Assembly: GCF_002899825.2 (NCBI RefSeq)
Contig: NZ_PPED02000005.1
Coordinates: forward strand, 124,001-188,000
DNA length: 64,000 bases
Direction: 5' to 3'
DNA from: Chryseobacterium phosphatilyticum
GTDB lineage: Bacteria; Bacteroidota; Bacteroidia; Flavobacteriales; Weeksellaceae
The notes below the pieces were generated by a model. It was not told the origin of the DNA. It saw only the letters and a list, made by a program, of their open reading frames with translations, and ran no database searches. Below, piece after piece: positions 1-7,634 of this stretch. The position numbers were made by a program, and so were the translations under genes. The number at the start of each line of letters is the position of its first letter. The stretch's first letter is position 1.

Positions 1-1254
1 ATTAGCCCAGAATGCAACAGTAATGTCTCCGGTGTAAAGAGATTGCGGAATGTCCGGACTCTCGAGGGCATAAGGTGACGTTGTTGAGGTGAGACCTTGC
101 TGACATGCTATATTATTTTTAAATTCAGGAAAAAGGATTGATGGATGAAGATTGAATCCGAATTTCGTACTATTGGTATTTCCATTAAAAGAAAAATAGT
201 AAAACGGATCATAAGGAACGTTTTTACATGCATCAAGACTAAGTTCTTCCTGATATGCATAGTAGATTTTTAAGTCATCAACATAATATCCAGTGTTAGA
301 TTCGTTGATGCCATGCAGCCAGAATCTGACTCCTTTATAAGGCAATGACGTAATACATTCTATGATACCCCGATTAGGATTTTGTGGATCTACTTTAAGT
401 TGATCGACAATTGGTTCTGCTGTTCCATCATCTTCCGTTATTGTTCGGATAAAAGTTCTGTCTTTTATAATTTGGCTGATAGGCTTATTGTCACTTCCAA
501 CACCGATCACAAGTTTAGTGAAAGTTCTGGTTGTAGGAAAAAAAAGAGTCTGCTGAATATTTCTTACGTTTCCATAAGTACTAATCGTTAATGTAGAATG
601 GTCATTTTCATTGGGCCCAACTGCATTTTGGGGATTTTGAACACTACAGTTGTTGCAGCTTTCAGAGTAGGCAATATGTGTTTCACTGCTTGCATACACT
701 CTGTTATCCAGCTGATAGGCATAATAGAGATTAAGTCCTCCGTTCAGATTTAATAGTCCTGCATTTAAACTTATTCTGACACGATCATAAGGTTTTGTAG
801 TAATAAACTCTATAGTTCCTTTACTTGAATTGATGCCTGTAAGCCCGATTTTAAGCATTTCATTATTAACGATTCTATAATCGTTGTTTGAGGTATTCCC
901 GTTAAAAGTTTCTATGGAAACACCTGCCAATAATTGAACCGATAAACCAGAAATATTGGTTCCTATACCAATTGCAACTTTCGTATGCGTTTTTACAGAC
1001 GGGAAAATAAGGGTTTGTTCAATCCTTGCCCCAAGTCCCAGAGGAATTATCATGGAGGTGTAATTGCTTTCATCAGGTCCCACAATATTCTGAGGATTAT
1101 CAACGGAGCAGCCGCCACATGGCCCATAAATTTGGTTGTTTTGGCTGCTTACATATACTTTTTGTGCATACAATAAGGTGTTCATTGTACACATAAAGAG
1201 AAGTAGGAGATGGGTTTTTCTTAAGATAAACCATTTTGATAAACGAATTTTCAT
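1..1254 (-). CDS. Secreted surface protein with LamG-like domain, 3' part cut by window edge
   Basis: An open frame of 418 codons starts at the ATG at 1254 and runs without a stop to base 1, so the C-terminus lies outside the window. The N-terminus is a signal peptide (basic MKIRLSKW, then a hydrophobic stretch ending near LLYAQ). Two related segments follow, at about residues 33-195 and 196-330. Each begins with a Y(V/A)SS-type strand and a Cys-Gly/Asn-x-Cys-Ser-Val-x-NPQN motif, and each ends in an LxxYYAYQ strand, so the region is an internal duplication. From about residue 345 the motifs YFSFNGNT and DITVAFWAN look like the start of a LamG/concanavalin-A-like domain. It is probably a large cell-surface or T9SS-secreted adhesin. 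The precise ligand is unknown. A T9SS tail would be expected beyond the window but is not visible. Confidence 0.75.
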   Translation of the reverse strand, partial: MKIRLSKWFILRKTHLLLLFMCTMNTLLYAQKVYVSSQNNQIYGPCGGCSVDNPQNIVGPDESNYTSMIIPLGLGARIEQTLIFPSVKTHTKVAIGIGTNISGLSVQLLAGVSIETFNGNTSNNDYRIVNNEMLKIGLTGINSSKGTIEFITTKPYDRVRISLNAGLLNLNGGLNLYYAYQLDNRVYASSETHIAYSESCNNCSVQNPQNAVGPNENDHSTLTISTYGNVRNIQQTLFFPTTRTFTKLVIGVGSDNKPISQIIKDRTFIRTITEDDGTAEPIVDQLKVDPQNPNRGIIECITSLPYKGVRFWLHGINESNTGYYVDDLKIYYAYQEELSLDACKNVPYDPFYYFSFNGNTNSTKFGFNLHPSILFPEFKNNIACQQGLTSTTSPYALESPDIPQSLYTGDITVAFWAN

Positions 1255-1431
1255 ATATTCTTGTTTTAGTTTTTATTTTTAATTTAAATTTAGCAATAAT
1301 TATATTATGATGAATATTTGATTGTATTTTTTATAAATTTTTATAGTTATTGCTGCTTGAAAATAAAAAAAAGAGACTATTTCTGGAATAATCTCTTTTT
1401 CTGTAATTGTAATACAGGCAGTACGTTAGTG

Positions 1432-2826
1432 TTATTTGAGGCTTCCCACCATATCTTCCGGTTTTACCCATTCATCAAACTGCTCAGAAGTTAGCAGCCC
1501 AAGATTAATGGCTTCTTCTTTCAGAGTAGTTCCGTTCTTATGAGCTGTTTTTGCAATTTTTGCTGCGTTCTCATATCCGATATGTGTATTTAAAGCAGTG
1601 ACAAGCATTAGAGATTTGTCAACGAGTTCTTTAATTCTTTCATAGTTTGGTTCGATACCAACCGCACAATGATCGTTGAACGAAATACAAGCATCAGCAA
1701 TCAATTGAGCAGACTGAAGGAAATTATACGCCATTACCGGTTTGAAAACATTCAGTTCGTAGTTTCCTTGTGTTCCTGCAAATGAGATCGTGGTGTCATT
1801 GCCTAAAACCTGAGCACAAACCATAGTCAGAGCTTCATTTTGAGTAGGATTTACTTTTCCCGGCATGATCGAAGATCCCGGTTCATTCTCAGGAATATGA
1901 ATTTCTCCGATCCCGGAACGTGGTCCTGATGCCAATAATCTGATATCCTGAGCGATTTTGAATAAGGATACAGCAAGTTGCTTCAATGCTCCATGGCTCT
2001 CTACGATTGCATCATGAGCAGCAAGTGCTTCAAACTTATTTTCAGCTGTAACCAAAGGAAGATTGGTAAACTTCGCAATGTATTCTGCTACTTTTACATC
2101 ATAGCCGTTGGGTGTATTAAGTCCCGTTCCAACAGCTGTTCCTCCTAAGGCCAGCTCAGAAAGATGAGGTAATGTGTTTTTTAAAGCTCTTAAGCCAAAT
2201 TCCAATTGTGCCACATACCCCGAAAACTCTTGTCCAAGAGTCAATGGAGTAGCATCCATCAGGTGTGTTCTCCCTATTTTTACAACATCTTTGAAAGCTT
2301 TTGATTTTTCAGCAAGCGTATGTTTTAGCTTCTCAACAGCAGGAATCGTTACTTCAACTACTTTTTTATAGGCGGCAATGTGCATAGCCGTAGGATAAGT
2401 ATCGTTGGATGACTGAGACTTATTGACATCATCATTAGGGTGAATTTCTGATTTTTCACCTAATGTGCCGCCGTTGTTGACATGAGCTCTGTTTGAAATA
2501 ACTTCATTGACATTCATGTTCGATTGAGTTCCGGAACCCGTTTGCCAGATTACCAAAGGAAACTGATCATTCAATTTTCCTTCCAGAATCTCATCACAAA
2601 CTTTAGAAATCATGTCTCGTTTCTCAGCAGGAAGTACACCAAGATCTGTGTTGGTATGAGCCGCAGCTTTCTTAAGATAGGCAAATGCCTCTATAATCTC
2701 ATGAGGCATAGAACCTTCGGGACCGATTTTAAAATTATTTCTGGAACGTTCCGTTTGTGCGCCCCAAAGTTTATCAGCAGGTACCTGCACCTCTCCCATG
2801 GTGTCTTTTTCTATTCTGTAATTCAT
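1432..2826 (-). CDS. fumC: Class II fumarate hydratase
   Basis: This is an iron-independent fumarase that interconverts fumarate and malate in the TCA cycle, in the cytoplasm. The 464-residue product starts MNYRIEKDTMGEVQVP, the usual N-terminus of the family. An upstream in-frame ATG at 2907 would add 27 non-conserved residues, so 2826 is preferred. Visible motifs are TGSGTQSNMNVNEV, the His-containing GRTHLMDATP, and the family signature GSSIMPGKVNP that carries the catalytic serine loop. Length matches the family (about 460-470). It is divergent from a class I fumarase at 2962, so the organism carries both the oxygen-stable and the Fe-S enzyme side by side. No clear terminator was seen between 1255 and 1431. 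Confidence 0.96.
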   Translation of the reverse strand: MNYRIEKDTMGEVQVPADKLWGAQTERSRNNFKIGPEGSMPHEIIEAFAYLKKAAAHTNTDLGVLPAEKRDMISKVCDEILEGKLNDQFPLVIWQTGSGTQSNMNVNEVISNRAHVNNGGTLGEKSEIHPNDDVNKSQSSNDTYPTAMHIAAYKKVVEVTIPAVEKLKHTLAEKSKAFKDVVKIGRTHLMDATPLTLGQEFSGYVAQLEFGLRALKNTLPHLSELALGGTAVGTGLNTPNGYDVKVAEYIAKFTNLPLVTAENKFEALAAHDAIVESHGALKQLAVSLFKIAQDIRLLASGPRSGIGEIHIPENEPGSSIMPGKVNPTQNEALTMVCAQVLGNDTTISFAGTQGNYELNVFKPVMAYNFLQSAQLIADACISFNDHCAVGIEPNYERIKELVDKSLMLVTALNTHIGYENAAKIAKTAHKNGTTLKEEAINLGLLTSEQFDEWVKPEDMVGSLK

Positions 2827-2937
2827 TGTGATTGAAATTTTTATAAAGTTACTCATAACCGGAGAAATCCACAATTTATAATCATTATAAATATCAATGG
2901 AAATCACTGATTTTACTCATGTTTTTTACGGAAGCCG

Positions 2938-2945
2938 TATTTTTG
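2938..2945 (+). promoter_or_regulatory. Bacteroidota -7 promoter element for class I fumarase
   Basis: TATTTTTG matches TANNTTTG exactly and lies 17 nt before the ATG at 2962. No convincing TTG box was found about 20 nt upstream. Confidence 0.55.
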
Positions 2946-2961
2946 CACAAACAAAAATTGA

Positions 2962-4569
2962 ATGGACTTTAGATATCAGGATCCGTATCCGATTCAGAAA
3001 GATGATACGGTGTATAAAAAGCTTACATCAGACTATGTAAAGGTTGAAAAATTAGGTGACAGAGAAATCTTAACGGTTGATCCAAAAGGATTGGAGTTAT
3101 TAGCTGAAGAAGCTATGGCGGATGTTTCTTTCATGTTGCGTTCATCTCACTTAGAGAGCCTTAAAAGAATCATTGATGATCCTGAAGCTACAGATAATGA
3201 CAGATTTGTTGCGTACAACTTATTACAAAATGCTGCAGTGGCTGCAGAAGGAGCCCTTCCTTCTTGTCAGGATACTGGAACGGCAATCGTAATGGGAAAA
3301 AAAGGAGAAAATGTATATACAGGAGTAGATGATGGTGAATTCTTAAGCCGTGGAATCTACAATACCTATCAGAAAAGGAACTTAAGATATTCTCAGGTTG
3401 TTCCCTTAACGATGTTTGACGAGAAAAATTCAGGGTCAAACCTTCCTGCACAGATTGATATCTATGCTAAAAAGGGAGATTATTATGAATTTTTGTTCTT
3501 AACAAAAGGAGGAGGTTCTGCGAATAAAACATTTTTATATCAAAAGACAAAATCTTTATTGAACGAAAAATCTCTTGAAGAATTTGTCAAAGAAAGAATT
3601 TCAGATCTTGGAACAGCTGCCTGCCCACCCTATCATCTGGCGTTGGTCATCGGAGGTACTTCAGCAGAGGCAAATCTTGCAGCGGTAAAAAAAGCATCAG
3701 CAAAATATTATGATCATCTTCCGACAGAAGGTAACGAAGCCGGTCAGGCATTCAGAGATCTTGAGTGGGAAGCTAAGGTTCAGAAAATTTGCCAGGAAAG
3801 TGCTATTGGAGCACAATTTGGAGGGAAATATCTTACCCACGACGTGAGAGTGATCAGGCTCCCTCGTCATGCAGCTTCTTGCCCGGTAGGAATGGGAGTC
3901 TCTTGTTCTGCAGATAGAAATATCAAAGGGAAAATTACAAAAGAAGGTATTTTCCTTGAGCAGTTGGAACAAGATCCTAAAAGATTCTTACCAGCTACAC
4001 CACCACATCTGGAAGAAGCCGTAGAAGTTGATTTGAATAAGCCAATGCCTGAGATTTTGGCTGAACTTTCGAAATACCCGATCAAAACAAGATTAAAGCT
4101 AAACGGGACACTGATTGTAGCAAGAGATATTGCTCACGCTAAGATCAAAGAAATTATCGACAGTGGAAAACCAATGCCGGAATATTTCAAAAATCACCCT
4201 ATCTATTATGCAGGACCTGCAAAAACACCGGAAGGAATGGCTTCAGGAAGTTTCGGGCCTACTACAGCCGGAAGAATGGATGTATATGTTGACGAATTCC
4301 AAAGCCATGGGGGAAGCATGATTATGCTGGCAAAAGGAAACAGAAGCAAAGATGTTACCAATGCATGTAATAAATACGGAGGGTTCTACCTTGGATCTAT
4401 CGGAGGGCCTGCAGCAATTCTTGCAAAAGATAATATTGTGTCTGTAGATGTTGTCGACTTTCCAGAGCTGGGAATGGAGGCCGTAAGAAAAATTGAAGTA
4501 AAAGATTTCCCAGCATTCATTATTACTGATGATAAAGGAAATGACTTCTTTGCAAATCTTGCCCATTAA
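2962..4569 (+). CDS. Class I fumarate hydratase (Fe-S, fused alpha/beta)
   Basis: This 535-residue protein has the length and motifs of the single-chain class I fumarases (FumA/FumB type), which use a [4Fe-4S] cluster to hydrate fumarate. Cysteines at about 102 (PSCQDTG), 221 (AACPPYH) and 315 (GVSCSADRN) fit the three cluster ligands. The C-terminal beta domain holds ASGSFGPTTAGRMD and GGPAAILAKD. The ATG at 2962 follows a consensus -7 element at 2938-2945. The gene is divergently paired with fumC. Class I enzymes are oxygen-sensitive, whereas the adjacent class II enzyme is stable, so the pair may cover different oxygen or iron conditions (inference). The family also includes tartrate dehydratases, but the full-length fused form favours fumarase. 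Confidence 0.93.
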   Translation: MDFRYQDPYPIQKDDTVYKKLTSDYVKVEKLGDREILTVDPKGLELLAEEAMADVSFMLRSSHLESLKRIIDDPEATDNDRFVAYNLLQNAAVAAEGALPSCQDTGTAIVMGKKGENVYTGVDDGEFLSRGIYNTYQKRNLRYSQVVPLTMFDEKNSGSNLPAQIDIYAKKGDYYEFLFLTKGGGSANKTFLYQKTKSLLNEKSLEEFVKERISDLGTAACPPYHLALVIGGTSAEANLAAVKKASAKYYDHLPTEGNEAGQAFRDLEWEAKVQKICQESAIGAQFGGKYLTHDVRVIRLPRHAASCPVGMGVSCSADRNIKGKITKEGIFLEQLEQDPKRFLPATPPHLEEAVEVDLNKPMPEILAELSKYPIKTRLKLNGTLIVARDIAHAKIKEIIDSGKPMPEYFKNHPIYYAGPAKTPEGMASGSFGPTTAGRMDVYVDEFQSHGGSMIMLAKGNRSKDVTNACNKYGGFYLGSIGGPAAILAKDNIVSVDVVDFPELGMEAVRKIEVKDFPAFIITDDKGNDFFANLAH

Positions 4570-4690
4570 TCAGAATAAGAGACTGTAAGAATACGAGGTC
4601 GTAGATGACTATATTATCTTATATTTCGTGTCCCACTGCCTTAAAATCTATGTAGAATTAAAATAAATAATAAAATAGAGTGCTTATCTT

Positions 4691-4721
4691 TTGTGTAAAA
4701 AAGAAAAAAGCTTTATTTTTG
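4691..4721 (+). promoter_or_regulatory. Consensus Bacteroidota promoter
   Basis: TTG ends at 4693 (within TTTTG 4689-4693), followed by a 20-nt spacer and TATTTTTG at 4714-4721. The ATG of the downstream small membrane protein is at 4740. Confidence 0.65.
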
Positions 4722-4739
4722 CCTAAAATCTTTTAGAGA

Positions 4740-5027
4740 ATGATAACGATTTTATCAGCATTTTGGCCGTTCTACCAGTTCCTTTGGACTGTATTTTTCA
4801 TTACTATGTTTTTAGTAGGATTCTGGTGTATTTTTATGTTCTTCGGATTAGTTATCCCAATGTGGTTAACTGAAGGTCTGAAAGAATATTTCGGAAAAGT
4901 AAAGCCTTTCGATCCTGAAGATATCAGAAGAAAGAAAATGTATGAGCAGGAAGGAGTAGAGGTTATTTTTAACGAACCTAAAGGGAACGGACCTTTCATT
5001 CACAACGATCACGGACATCATCATTAA
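4740..5027 (+). CDS. Small membrane protein with histidine-rich tail
   Basis: I do not recognise a named family for this 95-residue protein. The first 42 residues form one or two hydrophobic, aromatic-rich membrane segments (FWPFYQFLWTVFFITMFLVG and following), with no lipobox or cleavable signal. The remaining 50 residues are polar and presumably cytoplasmic or periplasmic. The C-terminus is HNDHGHHH, a plausible metal-binding tail. A good promoter (4691-4721) and a terminator (5092-5120) flank it, so it is probably a monocistronic, genuinely expressed gene. The function is unknown. Confidence 0.75.
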   Translation: MITILSAFWPFYQFLWTVFFITMFLVGFWCIFMFFGLVIPMWLTEGLKEYFGKVKPFDPEDIRRKKMYEQEGVEVIFNEPKGNGPFIHNDHGHHH

Positions 5028-5091
5028 TTGATTGTCATTGCTTTTTCACCTGAATTCTGAAAAAGTAATATCAAAGCAAAACAACATATAT

Positions 5092-5120
5092 AAACCGCTT
5101 AAAAAATTTAAGCGGTTTTT
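5092..5120. terminator. Bidirectional intrinsic terminator
   Basis: AAACCGCTTAAA (5092-5103) pairs perfectly with TTTAAGCGGTTT (5107-5118) and a T-run follows. It lies between the convergent 4740 gene and the AraC gene and can serve both. Confidence 0.8.
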
Positions 5121-5993
5121 CTATGTATTATTTCTAAGATTTTCCGGAGATACCCCAAATTTCTTTTTAAATGCGCGCGTGAAATTCTGAATATACTCAT
5201 ATCCGCACTCGATGGCTATCTCTTTAATCATAATGTCTTTATTGGTAATCAGCTTTCTGGCCTTCAACATTCTTAATTCTAAAATATAATGGGCAATTGT
5301 AGTATGATACTGTGCCTTAAATTCTTTTCTGATACTATTCTGATTGATTCCAATCAGTCTTCCGATTTCTTCAGCTCTGATATTTCTGTGATAATTCTCA
5401 TCAATAAATCTCTTTACGGTTTCAGGTATTTTAGGGGATGATCCCACCACGCTTTTTTCATTGAATTGCTCAAAAATAAGAATGAGGAGCTTGATGACTT
5501 TGGCTTGCATAAACAATTTTCGCAGGATTCCCTCCTTAGAATAACTGATCATTTCTTTGATAATCATATGCATTTCAACAGTCATTGTAGGAGGAGTTTC
5601 TTCATGGAAAAAAATAAAGTTATTTTGAATCATATTTTCCAGTATTTGTACACCTTCTTTATTATATTCCGGGTTGATGAGGTTAAAAATATATTTGTAT
5701 CTGAGTTTTATATGCAAATACTTCAATGTTTCATCATTTGTTGACCACCATTCGGTTTTGTTTTCTTCTGAGGTGTAATGAAGCAGGTATTGATTTTTTT
5801 GCAGTACAATTTTTGGACGGAGCTTATCAGGTTTCATACTGATATTTGAACTCAATAAAAAAAGCAGATTAAAACTTGATTTATTTTCAAATAGATAAGA
5901 TCCTACACCCATTTCAGGTGGTACTTCCTCCTTCATGATGATTTCAATATCTGAAGATCTGAAGAATATTCCGTTTTTTTGTTGGTTCCTCAT
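5121..5993 (-). CDS. AraC-family transcriptional regulator
   Basis: The C-terminal 100 residues carry the AraC double helix-turn-helix: first helix pair around AEEIGRLIGINQNSIRKEFK, second around MIKEIAIECGYEYIQNFTRA, closed by FKKKFGVSPENLR. The N-terminal 190 residues are an unassigned sensor region without recognisable motif. The start is uncertain. In-frame ATGs lie at 6032, 5993 (MRNQQKNG, chosen; 290 residues) and 5936. The gene is divergent from the FISUMP-domain gene at 6149 with about 155 bp between them, so that gene is an obvious candidate target (inference from position only). It ends directly at a bidirectional terminator. Confidence 0.85.
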   Translation of the reverse strand: MRNQQKNGIFFRSSDIEIIMKEEVPPEMGVGSYLFENKSSFNLLFLLSSNISMKPDKLRPKIVLQKNQYLLHYTSEENKTEWWSTNDETLKYLHIKLRYKYIFNLINPEYNKEGVQILENMIQNNFIFFHEETPPTMTVEMHMIIKEMISYSKEGILRKLFMQAKVIKLLILIFEQFNEKSVVGSSPKIPETVKRFIDENYHRNIRAEEIGRLIGINQNSIRKEFKAQYHTTIAHYILELRMLKARKLITNKDIMIKEIAIECGYEYIQNFTRAFKKKFGVSPENLRNNT

Positions 5994-6094
5994 ACAACAC
6001 ATGTTTACAGCAACGGCACAACGTACAATCAATAAAGTATCGTATAGGATAACTAAAAGTTGGGAAATGATAACCCCAGGTTAATTATGTACGG

Positions 6095-6102
6095 TACTTT
6101 TG
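6095..6102 (+). promoter_or_regulatory. -7 promoter element
   Basis: TACTTTTG matches TANNTTTG and is followed by GC as usual in this genome. It lies 46 nt before the ATG at 6149. Confidence 0.55.
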
Positions 6103-6148
6103 CGCAAAATTAAATTAAATTTAGAATAAATAAAAATAATATTATTAT

Positions 6149-7189
6149 ATGCTTGAAAATTTATATGTTACCATACGAAAAACATGCATCACTGCAATAA
6201 TTGTATTGACCGCAAATTCTGTATCTGCCCAGATAACACCACAAAACTGCAGCAATACAGATCCGGGAGGAAGCGCAGGAGATTTAGGATGCGTCAACTT
6301 TACGTATCAGGGACAACCGGTTGCGTATGCCACAGTAAGAGGTGCAGATGGAAAAATATGGCTTCAACAGAATCTTGGAAGCTCAAAGGTGGCGTCAGCA
6401 GTGGCAGATCAGGATTCATATGGTGATCTTTTTCAGTGGGGCAGATGGGATGATGGGCACCAATTGAGAAACTCTTCAGTGAGTCCTGCCCCGAGTCCCA
6501 ACAACCCGGTAGGGATTACAACAGCATCATATATTGCAGGCGCTCCGGCCTGGTGGGCTGGTTTTGAGTCAACAGATACATGGACGGCCAAAGCTCCTGA
6601 AGATGCTAAAGATTATATCGGTGTAGACCCTTGCAAAGCGATTGGTTCTGATTGGAAAATGCCTTCACAGGCAGACTGGGCATCATTAATAAGTGCCGAA
6701 AATATTGTAAATCCAGCTACTGCATATAGTAGTCATCTGAAATTACCTGCAGGGGGATACAGAGGTTCAGGCAGTGGAGACTTTACATTTGTAGGACAAA
6801 GAGGATATTTCTGGAGCTCCGATACTTCCGGACTTGGAGGGAAATACCTGTATATAGGAAATATCCTGGCCAATCCTTCTGCAGGAGCATCCAGAGGACA
6901 AGGTTCTTCTGTGAGATGTATTAAAACAGAAACTGCATTAAGTACTTCAGATATTAAACTAAAAAACTTTAATCTGAGAATCTCACCAAATCCTACAAAA
7001 GGAATTCTGACCATAAAAGCAGATACCGCTATTGAAAGTGTAAGTATTATCAATACAATAGGACAGAAAATGGATGTCAAAGTATCAGATAATCGTATTG
7101 ATATGACAACATTTTCTAATGGACTGTACATTGTAGAGTTAAAATTGAAAAATGGTCAGTCAGTATTTACAAAAGTTATAAAAGACTGA
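6149..7189 (+). CDS. FISUMP-domain secreted protein with T9SS sorting domain
   Basis: The 346-residue protein has a signal peptide ending near NSVSAQ. The middle (residues 60-265) resembles the Fibrobacter succinogenes major paralogous (FISUMP) domain: KIWLQQNLG, GDLFQWGRW, GSDWKMPSQADW, a YFWSSD strand and the closing SVRCIK. The last 75 residues are a type A T9SS sorting domain: ISPNPTKGILTI, IINTIGQKM and a final SNGLYIVELK strand ending in VFTKVIKD. It should cross the outer membrane through T9SS and be released or anchored at the surface. Its substrate or partner is unknown; FISUMP proteins are often of unknown or adhesive role. The divergent AraC regulator may control it. Confidence 0.85.
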   Translation: MLENLYVTIRKTCITAIIVLTANSVSAQITPQNCSNTDPGGSAGDLGCVNFTYQGQPVAYATVRGADGKIWLQQNLGSSKVASAVADQDSYGDLFQWGRWDDGHQLRNSSVSPAPSPNNPVGITTASYIAGAPAWWAGFESTDTWTAKAPEDAKDYIGVDPCKAIGSDWKMPSQADWASLISAENIVNPATAYSSHLKLPAGGYRGSGSGDFTFVGQRGYFWSSDTSGLGGKYLYIGNILANPSAGASRGQGSSVRCIKTETALSTSDIKLKNFNLRISPNPTKGILTIKADTAIESVSIINTIGQKMDVKVSDNRIDMTTFSNGLYIVELKLKNGQSVFTKVIKD

Positions 7190-7267
7190 TGTTTTTCATG
7201 ATCATAATTAGTATATCTTCCGATTTTTCGGTTAAAATATAGTTCATTACAATTACTTTTATTAGAA

Positions 7268-7296
7268 GGCTCATGAGATTTTCATGGGTCTTTTTT
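7268..7296 (+). terminator. Intrinsic terminator after FISUMP gene
   Basis: GGCTCATGA (7268-7276) pairs with TCATGGGTC (7282-7290), including G-T wobbles, and is followed by a T-run. Confidence 0.55.
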
Positions 7297-7396
7297 ATGG
7301 ATATAGGGATTAAAAGTCAAGCAGGAAAATCAGAAATAAAAATAAAATAAACGAATAGTCATGACAACCCATTTTCAAGTAAGTGGCTCTGCTTTT

Positions 7397-7427
7397 TTTG
7401 CATATTGAAAAAAATAGTCTACTTTTG
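7397..7427 (+). promoter_or_regulatory. Promoter of the SAM-riboswitch operon
   Basis: TTTG at 7397-7400, a 19-nt spacer and TACTTTTG at 7420-7427 form a full Bacteroidota promoter. The expected start point is just before the riboswitch P1 helix. Confidence 0.75.
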
Positions 7428-7434
7428 CAGTAGA

Positions 7435-7536
7435 TTTATCAAGAAAGGTGGAGGGATTTGGCCCAATGAAACCTTAGCAACCTGCACAATTCCAGAAGTG
7501 CAAAGGTGCTAATTCCAACCCGATGGGGGAGATAAG
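7435..7536 (+). promoter_or_regulatory. SAM-I (S-box) riboswitch
   Basis: The stretch contains the conserved S-box core in order: TTATCAAG, GGTGGAGGGA, GGCCC.ATGAAACC, AGCAACC, AAGGTGCTAATTCC and a final GAGATAAG. P1 closes by TTTATC (7435-7440) with GATAAG (7531-7536), P3 by a short GC-rich arm around 7482-7503. S-box RNAs bind S-adenosylmethionine and lower expression of methionine synthesis or uptake genes. No terminator with a T-run is evident between 7537 and 7634, so the expression platform may act on translation or was missed. The downstream TonB receptor and permease are therefore probably methionine-responsive. Confidence 0.93.
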
Positions 7537-7634
7537 TGAAGTCAATATTCTTATATGAATTCCATTTCTTGAAGTCTTATGTATCTGCGGAAGGTTCCGT
7601 CAGAACGTTTGTATTTAATCGGCAAGAACAAAAG

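Noticed and set aside
382..1176. Short plus-strand frames opposite the truncated surface protein
   Set aside because: The long minus-strand frame with signal peptide and repeats runs without stop through the same stretch.
7536..7634. In-frame GTG extension of the TonB receptor
   Set aside because: It starts inside the riboswitch P1 helix and would precede a perfect signal peptide; the ATG at 7635 is used instead.
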